64,000 nucleotides of DNA from Gaiellasilicea sp963705515 (GCA_963705515.1 CAVPJV010000001.1:124001-188000), one strand, 5' to 3'. Shown: positions 50,073 through 58,361, counted from the first letter of the stretch. Program-made: numbers and translations. The notes: generated from the sequence alone by a model not told the origin.

Positions 50073-52820
50073 TCAGGCGGCGAGGAGGCGGCGCAGGACG
50101 TACGGGAGGATGCCGCCGTGGCGCAGGTACTCGCGCTCGCGCGGCGTGTCCAGGCGCACGCGCGCGGTGAAGGTTATGTCGTCGGCGCGCACGGTCACTT
50201 CGTCCGCCTCGCCGTTCTCGATCCCCTCGATCGCGAACGTCTCGCGGCCTGTGAGGCCGAGCGTGTCCGGCGTCTCGCCGGCGCGGAACTGGAGCGGCAG
50301 AATCCCCATCATCAGCAGGTTCGAGCGGTGGATCCGCTCGTAGCTCTCGGCGATCACGGCCTTGACGCCGAGCAGGTTCGGGCCCTTCGCCGCCCAGTCG
50401 CGCGACGAGCCGGAGCCGTACTCCTTGCCGGCGAGCACGATCGTCGGCGTCCCCTCGGCGAGGTAGCGCTGCGAGGCGTCGAAGATCGTCATCTCCTCGC
50501 CGCCCGGCAGGTGGACGGTCCACGTGCCCTCGGAGCCGGGCACGAGCAGGTTCTTCAGGCGCACGTTGGCGAACGTGCCCCGCACCATCACCTCGTGGTT
50601 GCCGCGCCGCGAGCCGTAGGAGTTGAAGTCCTTCCGCTCGACGCCGTGCTCGAGCAGGTACGCCCCGGCCGGCGACTCGGGCTTGATCGAGCCCGCCGGC
50701 GAGATGTGGTCGGTTGTGACCGAGTCGCCGAGCATGACGAGGCAGCGGGCGCCGGCGACGTCCTCGAACGGCTCCGGGCTCGCCGGCATCTCGTCGAAGT
50801 AGGGCGGCTGCCTGACGTAGGTCGAGCTCGGCTCCCACTCGAAGAGCTCGCCCTCGGGCACGGGCAGCTCGCGCCACTGGTCGTCGCCGGTGAAGACGTC
50901 GGCGTAGGTGTCGCGGAACATCTCGCCGCGCACCGACGCCGTGATCGTCTCCTGGATCTCGGCCGCGGTCGGCCAGATGTCGCGGAGGAAGACGTCGTTG
51001 CCGTCCTCGTCTGCGCCGAGCGGCTCCTCGAGCAGGTCGAGGTCCATCCGGCCGGCGAGCGCGTAGGCGACCACGAGCGGCGGCGAGGCGAGGTAGTTCG
51101 CCTTCACCTCGGGGTGGATCCGCGCCTCGAAGTTGCGGTTGCCGGAGAGGACGGAGCAGACGACGAGGTCGCCCTCGTCGACGGCGACCGAGATCGCCTC
51201 CGGCAGCGGCCCCGAGTTGCCGATGCAGGTCGTGCAGCCGTAGCCGACGGTGTGGAAGCCGAGCTGCTCGAGGTATTGGGTCAAGCCGGCGCGGTCGTAG
51301 TACTCGGTCACGACCTTCGAGCCCGGAGCGAGGCTCGTCTTCACCCAGGGCTTGCTCTGCAGGCCGCGCTCGACGGCCTTCTTCGCCAGCAGCCCGGCGC
51401 CGACCATCACCTGCGGGTTCGACGTGTTCGTGCAGGACGTGATCGCCGCGATCACGACGCTGCCGTGCTCGAGCTCGTAGTCGGTTCCGGCCACGGGGAC
51501 GCTCTTGCGGCCCGGGCCGATCACCGCGACCGGCGTCGCGTCCGGCTCGGGCTCGGCGGCTCCGCCCGGCGACTGCTCGGTCGTCGGGTCGCTCGCCGGG
51601 AAGGTGTCGGCAACGGCCTGGTCGTGGCTGCCGTTCGTGAGTGGGTTGTCGACGCCGAACGTGCCGAGCACGTCCAGGAACGAGGTCTTGGCGTGCTGGA
51701 GCGGGACCCGGTCTTGCGGGCGCCGCGGGCCGGCGAGCGAAGGCTCGACGGTCGAGAGGTCGAGCTCGAGCACCTGCGAGTACGTCGGCTCGTCGCTCGG
51801 GTCGTGCCAGAGCATGTTCTCCTTGCAGTACGCCTCGACGAGCGCGATCCGCTCGGGGCTCCGGCCCGTCAGCCGGAGGTAGTCGAGCGTCAGCTCGTCG
51901 ACGGGGAAGAAGCCGCACGTGGCGCCGTACTCGGGCGACATGTTCCCGATCGTGGCGCGGTCGGCGAGCGGCAGCGAGGCCAGCCCGTGGCCGAAGTACT
52001 CGACGAACTTGCCGACCACACCTGCCTGGCGCAGGATCTCGGTGACGGTCAGCACGAGGTCGGTCGCAGTCGCGCCCTCCGGCAGCTTCCCCGTCAGCTT
52101 GAAGCCGACGACTTTGGGGACGAGCATCGAGAGCGGCTCGCCGAGCATCGCCGCCTCGGCCTCGATCCCGCCGACGCCCCAGCCGAGGACGCCGAGCCCG
52201 TTCACCATCGTCGTGTGCGAGTCGGTGCCGACGAGCGTGTCCGGGAAGGCGACGCCGTCCCGCTCCTCGATCACGCGCGCGAGGTACTCGAGGTTGACCT
52301 GGTGCACGATCCCGGTTCCGGGCGGCACCACCTTGAAGTCGCGGAAGGCTCCCTGGCCCCAGCGGAGGAAGGCGTAGCGCTCGCGGTTGCGCTCGAACTC
52401 GAGCTCGACGTTGCGGGCGAAGGCCTCGCGCCGGCCGGAGACGTCCACCTGCACGGAGTGGTCGATCACGAGCTCGACCGGGATCAGCGGGTTGATCTGC
52501 TCCGGATCGCCGCCGAAGTCCGCCATCGCGTTCCGCATCGCGGCGAGGTCGACGACGGCCGGGACGCCGGTGAAGTCCTGGAGGAGCACGCGGGCCGGCG
52601 CGAAGGCGATCTCGCGGCTCGGCTCGTCCGTGGCCACCCAGCCGGCGACGGCCTCGACGTCCTCGCGCGAGCCGTTCCGGAGCACGTTCTCGAGCAGGAT
52701 CCGGAGCGTGTAGGGGAGGCGCGCGACATCCCACTGCGGCTGGAGAGCGTCGAGCCGGTGGATCTCGACGGTGCGGTCGCCGACGGTGAGGGTGGAGCGC
52801 GCTGCGAGCTCGTCGGCCAT
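50073..52820 (-). CDS. acnA: Aconitate hydratase A
   Basis: The 915-residue TCA-cycle enzyme interconverts citrate and isocitrate with a [4Fe-4S] cluster. Cluster cysteines lie in AAITSCTNTSNP and the paired VGYGCTTCIGNSG. Other landmarks are VVPPGTGIVHQVNLEYLARV, TLVGTDSHTTMVNGLGVLGW, the active-site GDSVTTDHISPAGSI and the swivel-domain KEYGSGSSRDWAAKGP. The open frame continues 1536 bases upstream through the next gene, but similarity begins at LPYTLRILLENVLRNG, so ATG 52820, behind a TACATT -10 element, is the start. There is a short Pro/Glu-rich insert around PTTEQSPGGAAEPEPDATP. Confidence 0.97.
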   Translation of the reverse strand: MADELAARSTLTVGDRTVEIHRLDALQPQWDVARLPYTLRILLENVLRNGSREDVEAVAGWVATDEPSREIAFAPARVLLQDFTGVPAVVDLAAMRNAMADFGGDPEQINPLIPVELVIDHSVQVDVSGRREAFARNVELEFERNRERYAFLRWGQGAFRDFKVVPPGTGIVHQVNLEYLARVIEERDGVAFPDTLVGTDSHTTMVNGLGVLGWGVGGIEAEAAMLGEPLSMLVPKVVGFKLTGKLPEGATATDLVLTVTEILRQAGVVGKFVEYFGHGLASLPLADRATIGNMSPEYGATCGFFPVDELTLDYLRLTGRSPERIALVEAYCKENMLWHDPSDEPTYSQVLELDLSTVEPSLAGPRRPQDRVPLQHAKTSFLDVLGTFGVDNPLTNGSHDQAVADTFPASDPTTEQSPGGAAEPEPDATPVAVIGPGRKSVPVAGTDYELEHGSVVIAAITSCTNTSNPQVMVGAGLLAKKAVERGLQSKPWVKTSLAPGSKVVTEYYDRAGLTQYLEQLGFHTVGYGCTTCIGNSGPLPEAISVAVDEGDLVVCSVLSGNRNFEARIHPEVKANYLASPPLVVAYALAGRMDLDLLEEPLGADEDGNDVFLRDIWPTAAEIQETITASVRGEMFRDTYADVFTGDDQWRELPVPEGELFEWEPSSTYVRQPPYFDEMPASPEPFEDVAGARCLVMLGDSVTTDHISPAGSIKPESPAGAYLLEHGVERKDFNSYGSRRGNHEVMVRGTFANVRLKNLLVPGSEGTWTVHLPGGEEMTIFDASQRYLAEGTPTIVLAGKEYGSGSSRDWAAKGPNLLGVKAVIAESYERIHRSNLLMMGILPLQFRAGETPDTLGLTGRETFAIEGIENGEADEVTVRADDITFTARVRLDTPREREYLRHGGILPYVLRRLLAA

Positions 52821-52826
52821 GCCTCG

Positions 52827-52832
52827 AATGTA
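52827..52832 (-). promoter_or_regulatory. -10 element TACATT, leaderless start of acnA
   Basis: On the minus strand TACATT is followed by six bases and the ATG of acnA. A pair of GGACACGTCC repeats lies 29 bases further upstream. Confidence 0.5.
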
Positions 52833-52860
52833 TCGAACCCCTGTCTCCCCGGGCCGTTCC

Positions 52861-52895
52861 GGACACGTCCCAGGGACTGTCCCCAGGACACGTCC
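52861..52895. repeat. Direct repeat GGACACGTCC, 25-bp period, upstream of acnA
   Basis: GGACACGTCC occurs at 52861-52870 and 52886-52895, flanking GGGACTGTCCCC, itself a near-palindrome. The position just upstream of the acnA promoter fits a regulator-binding site. A dispersed intergenic repeat is the alternative. Confidence 0.5.
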
Positions 52896-52939
52896 GCTTC
52901 GGGCAGAGGCGAGCTCGGCCTCGACCCGGGGCTGCTTTC

Positions 52940-54307
52940 TCAGTGCACGCGGCCGCGCGCGACGACGAGCGACGGGCCGATGTTGCCGGCGCGGTCGACT
53001 GCCGCGATCGAGACCGGGCCGCTGACCCGGGCGCGTGCGAGCGTGATCGTCGGCTTGTGCACGTCGAGCGTCCGCGGCCCGATCTTGACCCGGTAGGCGC
53101 GGAGGCCGCCGGCGTCGTGTGCGGCCGGCCAGCTGAGCACGGCCACCCTCGGCGTGCGCTTGATCGCGACGCGCGTGATCGCCGGCGGACGGACGGTGTC
53201 GCGGATCAGCCGACCCTGCTCGTCGACCATGCCGGCCCCCGACCGGAAGCGCGCGCCAACCGGGGCGCTGAGCCGGCCGACGCCGTCCGTGGCGCGGACC
53301 GCGAAGGCAGTGAGGTCTTGGGTGTCGGCCAGCCTCACCGTCGTGGCCGTCAGCTGCCGCAGGAACCGTCCGTCCTGATAGAGCAGGTAGGAGACGGGGC
53401 CGACGTCGTCCGTCGAGGCTTGCCAGGAGACGCGCACGAAGCCGGTGAGGTCGTCGCCGACACGGAGGCCGTCCGGAGCGGTCGGCGGCGTCCGGTCGGG
53501 CGAGTCGAGCCGTTCGAGGAAGGTCGAGTCCTGCACGTCGGTCCAGCTGCCGCTGTGGCCGTAGTAGTCGTTGCGGCCCGAGTCGAGGACGTGCGCCTCG
53601 AGCTCCTCGCCGGTCAGCACGGCGGTCATCAGGTCGAGCCCGAAGTCGCAGACGTGCCCGCTCTGGCAGACGTTCGGCGCCGCCCTCTCGACCGCCCCGA
53701 AGACGTGCACGAGCTCGTGCATCGCCACGACCGGGCGGAGCGAGTTGCCCACGTCTGCGTCGCAGGAGTCGAGGTACACGACCGCCAGGCCGGGAAGGTC
53801 GAAGCCGGCCGAGCGGGCCCCCTGTCCACAGACGTGATCCAGGCCGACCTGGCCGGTCGGGCCGTCGTAGTAGACGAGGTAGGCCTTCTCGGCCTCGTTG
53901 AAGCCGATTTCCGCCACCACCCGCCGGATCTCCTGGAAGGCGCTGCCGATGCTGCTGACCCCACGCGACAGCTGCACGTTCGAGATGTCGAGCGCGCCGA
54001 ACGAGCTCGCGCACCCCGGCGCCGGGAAGAGATCGAAACGGGGCGTCCGCGTCGGGTCCTGGCCGCGCCACCAGGCGTCGAACGCGGCGGCGTCGCCGAC
54101 GATCCGCGGCGCGAACTCGAAGAAGCGGTCGGGAGCGCTTGCCGGTCGGACGTAGATGACATGAATTGCGTAGGCGGACGTCGCGTCGGGGAGGCGGTCG
54201 ACGCGCGACGAGGTCGTTCCGCACCAGGGAATGGGCGTCGAGGCGTGTGCGGGGATGGCCGCAACGAGCGCGACGAAGGCCGCCAGAGTCGCGAGCCCGA
54301 GCTTCAC
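52940..54307 (-). CDS. Secreted HELVH-motif protein with fibronectin-like domains
   Basis: The 455-residue exported protein starts at GTG 54307 with a signal peptide (LATLAAFVALVAAIPAHAS). The first about 250 residues carry VVAMHELVHVFGAV, which fits the zincin HExxH motif, with cysteine pairs (DSCDADVG, NVCQSGHVCDFGLDLM) and YYDGPTGQVGLDHVCGQG. The second half is beta-sandwich sequence resembling two fibronectin type III domains (PDGLRVGDDLTGFVRVSWQA, YLLYQDGRFLRQL, then AITRVAIKRTPRVAVLSWPA). A secreted metallopeptidase is likely by motif only; the third zinc ligand cannot be assigned with confidence. Confidence 0.78.
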   Translation of the reverse strand: MKLGLATLAAFVALVAAIPAHASTPIPWCGTTSSRVDRLPDATSAYAIHVIYVRPASAPDRFFEFAPRIVGDAAAFDAWWRGQDPTRTPRFDLFPAPGCASSFGALDISNVQLSRGVSSIGSAFQEIRRVVAEIGFNEAEKAYLVYYDGPTGQVGLDHVCGQGARSAGFDLPGLAVVYLDSCDADVGNSLRPVVAMHELVHVFGAVERAAPNVCQSGHVCDFGLDLMTAVLTGEELEAHVLDSGRNDYYGHSGSWTDVQDSTFLERLDSPDRTPPTAPDGLRVGDDLTGFVRVSWQASTDDVGPVSYLLYQDGRFLRQLTATTVRLADTQDLTAFAVRATDGVGRLSAPVGARFRSGAGMVDEQGRLIRDTVRPPAITRVAIKRTPRVAVLSWPAAHDAGGLRAYRVKIGPRTLDVHKPTITLARARVSGPVSIAAVDRAGNIGPSLVVARGRVH

Positions 54308-54314
54308 GCGGAAT

Positions 54315-54320
54315 ACGGTA
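54315..54320 (-). promoter_or_regulatory. -10 element TACCGT, leaderless start of HELVH protein gene
   Basis: On the minus strand TACCGT is followed by seven bases and the GTG at 54307. Confidence 0.4.
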
Positions 54321-54352
54321 CTCGCCGGCGGTAAGAAGCGGGTAAGAAAGCG

Positions 54353-55195
54353 TCACCGGCGCAGGTGGGCGAGCACCCGGTCGGTCCAGCTCACGTGCTC
54401 GGCGTCGAGGTGGCCTGCGACAGCGTCCCGATACGGCCTGGCGACGCGCCGCGAGTAGGCCGCGAGGCCCTCCTCCAGCAACGGCTCCCAGTCCTCCCGG
54501 TACGGCGCGACGACGTGCTTGCGGCCGACGTTCCGTGCGGACAGCGCGACGGCGAGGCCGATCTCGGTCGAGACGTCGAGTAGCGGCCTCCGCTGGCGCT
54601 CGGCCGTCCGGCGAAGGCCGGCGTAAAGCCCGGCGAGCTCCTGCGGCGACGGCAGCTCGCCGGCGCTCGTCCGCAGCTCGGCCAGCGATGCGCGCAGCTG
54701 GGCCAGCTCGAGCGGGGGCAGGTCGATCAGGCGGGCGGTCGTGCCGGACGTGCCTTCGAGGGCCGAGAGCACGTCGTCGACCGTTCCGACGCTTGTTTCC
54801 TCCGCGAGCACCCCGGCGCGCTTCAGCTCGGAGACGAGCGAGTCGAGGTAGACGCGAGAGCCGTGGGTGACGTCGGAGGCAGCCGCCAGCAGCCAGAGCG
54901 GCGAGAACCCGAGCGCGACGATCGAGCCGAGCTCGACGACGTTGCCGGCGGTCTTCCGCTTCAGCAGCTCGCCGGCGTCGGGCTGGCCGGCAGGCGGCGC
55001 CCGCTCGACGTCCCCGACGAGCTCGATCGCGATCCGGAGCAGGTTCTTCGCCGTCGCCTCGTAGAGCCGTGACTGGCGGACGAATCGCGGCAGCACGACC
55101 TCGGCCGTCTCGTGGACCGCGCCGGCGACGACGGCGACCACCGACCGAACGAGGCGTTCGGGAAGGGAGACGAGGAAGGAGCGGGGACGCCCCAT
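54353..55195 (-). CDS. Conserved hypothetical protein, 280 residues
   Basis: I do not recognise the family with confidence. ATG 55195 reads MGRPRSFLVSLPERLVRSVV. The protein is mostly helical with one moderately hydrophobic segment (LGSIVALGFSPLWLLAAASD) and an amphipathic N-terminus, suggesting membrane association. A middle stretch is rich in Leu/Ala heptads (LPPLELAQLRASLAELRTSA). The C-terminus is polar and conserved-looking (YREDWEPLLEEGLAAYSRRV). It diverges from bolA across 15 bases and precedes the HELVH gene by 45 bases. No catalytic motif is seen. Confidence 0.7.
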   Translation of the reverse strand: MGRPRSFLVSLPERLVRSVVAVVAGAVHETAEVVLPRFVRQSRLYEATAKNLLRIAIELVGDVERAPPAGQPDAGELLKRKTAGNVVELGSIVALGFSPLWLLAAASDVTHGSRVYLDSLVSELKRAGVLAEETSVGTVDDVLSALEGTSGTTARLIDLPPLELAQLRASLAELRTSAGELPSPQELAGLYAGLRRTAERQRRPLLDVSTEIGLAVALSARNVGRKHVVAPYREDWEPLLEEGLAAYSRRVARPYRDAVAGHLDAEHVSWTDRVLAHLRR

Positions 55196-55198
55196 GGC

Positions 55199-55204
55199 TA
55201 CGAT
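55199..55204 (+). promoter_or_regulatory. -10 element TACGAT, leaderless start of bolA
   Basis: The hexamer fits TAnnnT and ends six bases before ATG 55211. It nearly overlaps the start of the divergent gene at 55195. Confidence 0.45.
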
Positions 55205-55210
55205 GATCCT

Positions 55211-55447
55211 ATGGCCGCCACCGAGACGCTCGAGTCGCTCCTACGCGACTCGTTTCCCGACGCGACCGAGGTCGCGGTCGAGGACCGGACCGGCGGCGGC
55301 GACCATTTCCAGGTGACGATCGCGAGTGGCCGCTTCGACGGGCTGTCGCTGGTCGAGCAGCACCGGCTCGTCTACGAGGCGCTCGCCGCGCCGCTCGGCG
55401 ACGGGTCGATCCATGAGCTCCGGATCAAGACGAGAGGACACGTATGA
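55211..55447 (+). CDS. bolA: BolA family protein
   Basis: The 78-residue protein has the BolA fold features: LRDSFPDATEVAVEDRTGGG, DHFQVTIASGRFDGLSLVEQ and HRLVYEALAAPLGDGSIHEL ending with IKTRGHV. BolA proteins bind monothiol glutaredoxins through a shared [2Fe-2S] cluster, using a His near HELRIKT. Here the glutaredoxin gene follows directly, its ATG overlapping the bolA stop (ATGA), which strongly supports a BolA-Grx pair in iron-sulphur trafficking. The start is behind a -10 element without a ribosome site. Confidence 0.92.
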   Translation: MAATETLESLLRDSFPDATEVAVEDRTGGGDHFQVTIASGRFDGLSLVEQHRLVYEALAAPLGDGSIHELRIKTRGHV

Positions 55448-55812
55448 GCCAGCCGACGACACAGTTGAGCGAGCAGATCAAGGAGATCATCGAGAACGAG
55501 CCGGTGAGCCTCTTCATGAAGGGCACGCCGCAGCTCGTCATGTGCGGCAACTCCGACCGCGCGCTGCGCGCGCTCCGTGCGGCCGGTGCGCCAGTGACCG
55601 CGGTCGACGTGCTTCCCGACCCGCAGATCCGCCAGGAGCTGTCGGCGTTGTCGGGTTGGCCGACGATCCCGCAGGTGTTCATCAAGGGCGAGCTCGTCGG
55701 CGGCGCCGACATCGTCGAGGAGCTGTACGAGAGCGGCGAGCTGCAGGCGAAGCTCGACGAGGCGCTCGGCACCGAACGAGACGCCGTGGAACGGACGGCA
55801 GCGCTCGTATGA
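55444..55812 (+). CDS. grxD: Monothiol glutaredoxin (Grx4/GrxD type) with CGNS motif
   Basis: The 122-residue thioredoxin-fold protein carries or delivers [2Fe-2S] clusters with BolA. It has EIIENEPVSLFMKGTPQL, the active site MCGNSDRAL in place of the nearly universal CGFS, then the cis-Pro region SGWPTIPQVFIKGELVGGAD with GG contacting glutathione. The single cysteine is kept; Asn replaces Phe next to it. The C-terminal tail of about 20 residues is longer than usual. Translational coupling to bolA at the front and to a 31-codon ORF at the back is evident. Confidence 0.92.
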   Translation: MSQPTTQLSEQIKEIIENEPVSLFMKGTPQLVMCGNSDRALRALRAAGAPVTAVDVLPDPQIRQELSALSGWPTIPQVFIKGELVGGADIVEELYESGELQAKLDEALGTERDAVERTAALV

Positions 55813-55904
55813 GCGCGACGCTTCCCGACCCGGTTCCGCCGGTACCGCGGCCGGACCCTCGGCCCGATCCTCTGCCACCGCGACCTCCGGATCCCGACTC
55901 CTAG
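55809..55904 (+). CDS. 31-residue proline-rich ORF coupled to grxD
   Basis: ATG 55809 overlaps the grxD stop (ATGA). The peptide is almost only Pro, Asp and Arg after MSATL (PDPVPPVPRPDPRPDPLPPR, ending PPDPDS), a disordered polyproline sequence. The precise overlap argues for translation, but the low-complexity composition could arise by chance in GC-rich DNA. No family is known to me. Confidence 0.35.
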   Translation: MSATLPDPVPPVPRPDPRPDPLPPRPPDPDS

Positions 55905-55929
55905 AGCACCGAGACCGCCGCAACCGAGG

Positions 55930-55957
55930 CTTAACGAGCTTCACACCGGCTGTTAAG
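55930..55957. promoter_or_regulatory. Spaced inverted repeat CTTAAC...GTTAAG before the HtrA gene
   Basis: CTTAAC (55930-55935) and GTTAAG (55952-55957) flank 16 bases. They lie 23 bases before GTG 55980, and TACAAC at 55968-55973 is a possible -10. This is an AT-rich island in GC-rich DNA, consistent with an operator or extended promoter. Confidence 0.4.
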
Positions 55958-55979
55958 ACCCTCCCGCTACAACGATCCG

Positions 55980-57170
55980 GTGAGACGCGACACCGCACTT
56001 CGCGCCGCCGCGCTCGGTGCCGCCTCCCTTCTCGGCGGCCTGATCGCGCTCGGCGGTGTGTCCATGACCGGCGACCTCGGCGGCGGCACGACGACCGTGG
56101 TGAGGACCTCCCCTGCTCCCACACCCGCCGCCCCGGTCGCCGATGACGGCCGGCTGACGGTCAGCGAGATCTACGCGCGCGCGGCGCCCGGCGTCGTCCA
56201 GATCACCTCGACGACGACGGCGTCCGACAACCCGTCGCTCGCGCCGCCCGACCAGCAGGCCGTTCCGCGGCAGGCGCTCGGCTCCGGCTTCGTGATCGAC
56301 AAGACCGGCCACATCGTCACGAACTACCACGTGATCGAGGGCGCCGACGACATCGAGGTGAGCTTCTCGAACCAGGACACGCTGAGGGCGACGCTCGTGG
56401 GCAGCGATCCCTCCACCGACATCGCCGTCCTCCGCGTGCAGTCGACCTCGCGCGGGCTCGCGCCGCTCGCGTTCGGAAACTCCGACAGCATCCGCGTCGG
56501 TGACACCGTCGTCGCGATCGGCAACCCGTTCGGTCTCCGCCGCACGGCGACGGCCGGCATCGTCAGCGCCGTCCAGGACCGGACGATCACGGCGCCGAAC
56601 GGCTATCCGATCGACCACGTGATCCAGACCGACGCGCAGATCAACAGCGGCAACTCGGGTGGGCCGCTGCTGAGCTCCCGGGGTGAGGTGATCGGCGTCA
56701 ACTCGCAGATCGCCCGTGCCGACGGCTCGACCGGCAACGTCGGGATCGGCTTCGCCGTCCCCTCCAACACGGTCAAGCAGGTCGTCGCCCAGCTGACCGC
56801 GACCGGCAAGGTCGATCGCGCGTATCTCGGCATCGCGGGCAGCACCGTCACGGCCGATCTCGCGCGCGTCTTCCGCCTCCCCGTTGACGAGGGCGTCCTG
56901 ATCGAGGACGTCACGGCCGGGAGCGCCGCCGCGAAGGCGGGGCTCAAGGGCGGCAGCACGGACGTCGTCGTCGCCGGCGAGAGCCACGTGCTCGGCGGGG
57001 ACGTGATCGTCGCCGTGGGCGGCAAGCGCGTCGGGACGGCCGACGAGCTGCGCGACGCACTGGCGCAGCACAAGCCGGGCGAGATCGTGAACGTCCAGAT
57101 CCACCGCGGCACGAAAATCGTCACGGTCCCGGTCACGCTCGGCCGCCAGCCCTCGACGCCGGCGGGCTAG
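55980..57170 (+). CDS. HtrA/DegP-like serine protease (S1C) with one PDZ domain
   Basis: The 396-residue membrane-anchored protease degrades or guards misfolded envelope proteins. An N-terminal hydrophobic segment (AAALGAASLLGGLIALGGVS) serves as an anchor facing outward. The catalytic triad is visible: His in IVTNYHVIEGADD, Asp in SDPSTDIAVLRV, Ser in INSGNSGGPLLSS. The activation and oxyanion loops (VVAIGNPFGLRRTATAGIVS) are intact. One PDZ domain follows, from AYLGIAGSTVTADLARVFRL to VNVQIHRGTKIVTVPVTLG. The start GTG 55980 lies seven bases after a possible -10 element. It is convergent with the patatin gene. Confidence 0.93.
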   Translation: MRRDTALRAAALGAASLLGGLIALGGVSMTGDLGGGTTTVVRTSPAPTPAAPVADDGRLTVSEIYARAAPGVVQITSTTTASDNPSLAPPDQQAVPRQALGSGFVIDKTGHIVTNYHVIEGADDIEVSFSNQDTLRATLVGSDPSTDIAVLRVQSTSRGLAPLAFGNSDSIRVGDTVVAIGNPFGLRRTATAGIVSAVQDRTITAPNGYPIDHVIQTDAQINSGNSGGPLLSSRGEVIGVNSQIARADGSTGNVGIGFAVPSNTVKQVVAQLTATGKVDRAYLGIAGSTVTADLARVFRLPVDEGVLIEDVTAGSAAAKAGLKGGSTDVVVAGESHVLGGDVIVAVGGKRVGTADELRDALAQHKPGEIVNVQIHRGTKIVTVPVTLGRQPSTPAG

Positions 57171-57174
57171 ACCC

Positions 57175-58308
57175 TCAGGAAGCCTGTTCGAGCAGGCTCG
57201 AGTCGTACGCGCGCAGCTCGGCATCGGCCGCCGCCCAGCCGCGCTCGATCAACGCTCGCTTCGCGTGGTCGGTCCACTCCGGGCTCTCGCGGAAGCCCTG
57301 CTCGAGCTGGTCGGCGCCCGCGACGCCGCGAACGACGATCCGCGGCACGTTCCGCGGCAGCGCCGTGCTCGCGAAGCGCTCCTCGACGGCGCGTGCCGCG
57401 CGCGTGCGCCGGCCCGGCCGCGCGTGTTCGCGCGCGAGCTGGACCAGGTCGGCGCGCAGTGCCTCCAGCTCCTGGCAGGCGGCATCTCTCTCCGTGGCGA
57501 GCTGCTCCTCGAGCGTGGTGTTCCGCTGGATCGTCACCCGCATCAGCCGGATGATCATGTCGCCGAGATGGACGGGCTCGCCGCGCGCGGCCCGGCTCTC
57601 GGCCTCGTCCAGCTGCGCGATCAGGGCGCGCACCGGCGGGGCGGCCCGGAACCGCTGCAGGCGGCGGCGCAGACGATCGAGCGGCTCGAGGCCGACGCGG
57701 AAGGAGCTCGGGACGTGGCGGAAGGCGACGACGAGTCCGACGCCGGGGCGCTCGAGAGCGCAGCCGAGCGGGAAGTTCCGGACCCAGCCGCCGTCGGTAG
57801 CGATCCGGTCGCCGACCGGCAGCGGGAGCACGAGCGCGCTGATCGCGGCCGACGCCAGGACTGCCTCCGCCATCGTCTCGGGCTGCGTCTCGTGGGACGA
57901 GTAGGTGAGCTCGTACGAGGTCTCGGCGTGCTGGGAGACGTCGGTGGCGAACACGATCAGCTCGATCGGCGCTGCGGCAAGCGCTTCTGCGAGCTCGTTC
58001 GGCTCGATCAGCCGCTGAGCGATCGTCGCGGGCAGGGCGTAGTGGTGGAGCCCGTTCAGCGGCAGCTGCCAGAGGCGCTGGGGCGCGAAGACGTCGCGCG
58101 GCTGGAGGCCGAGCGTGAACTCCTCCAGGTCGTCGAGCCGGTCGAGCGCGGCCATCGTCCCGGTCAGTGCACCGGCGGACGTGCCGTAGATGCACCCGAC
58201 CCGCGGCCACAGCGGACTGCTCCGCAGCCGCCTGAGGAATCCGAGCTGGAGCAGGACGCCGTTCACACCGCCGCCCGACAGCACGATCGCGACGTCCTTC
58301 TCGCTCAT
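57175..58308 (-). CDS. Patatin-like phospholipase
   Basis: The 377-residue protein is a cytosolic acyl hydrolase of the patatin family. ATG 58308 gives VAIVLSGGGVNGVLLQLGFL with the oxyanion glycines, then the nucleophile elbow IYGTSAGALTGTMA and the dyad aspartate in DRIATDGGWVRNFPL. The hydrophobic cap and a long C-terminal helical region (MIIRLMRVTIQRNTTLEEQL) follow. A longer open frame upstream runs through unrelated DNA and was rejected. The gene ends five bases from the convergent protease stop. It likely acts on phospholipids, as family members do. Confidence 0.9.
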   Translation of the reverse strand: MSEKDVAIVLSGGGVNGVLLQLGFLRRLRSSPLWPRVGCIYGTSAGALTGTMAALDRLDDLEEFTLGLQPRDVFAPQRLWQLPLNGLHHYALPATIAQRLIEPNELAEALAAAPIELIVFATDVSQHAETSYELTYSSHETQPETMAEAVLASAAISALVLPLPVGDRIATDGGWVRNFPLGCALERPGVGLVVAFRHVPSSFRVGLEPLDRLRRRLQRFRAAPPVRALIAQLDEAESRAARGEPVHLGDMIIRLMRVTIQRNTTLEEQLATERDAACQELEALRADLVQLAREHARPGRRTRAARAVEERFASTALPRNVPRIVVRGVAGADQLEQGFRESPEWTDHAKRALIERGWAAADAELRAYDSSLLEQAS

Positions 58309-58355
58309 GTGCACATTGTGACCACGCACTCCGCCGGTAACACTCCCCATGCGTC

Positions 58356-58361
58356 TAACCT
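58356..58361 (+). promoter_or_regulatory. -10 element TAACCT, leaderless start of 58369 gene
   Basis: The hexamer fits TAnnnT and ends seven bases before GTG 58369. Confidence 0.4.

Noticed and set aside
50055..53096. A 1013-codon open frame on the plus strand opposite acnA
   Set aside because: Long antisense frames are expected in GC-rich coding DNA. The translation is Arg/Val/Glu-rich without domains, and the opposite strand is a full aconitase.
50073..54356. A 1427-codon frame extending acnA far upstream
   Set aside because: The extra 512 codons lie antisense over the HELVH protein gene's territory in another frame and show no aconitase or other similarity. ATG 52820 with a -10 element is the sensible start.
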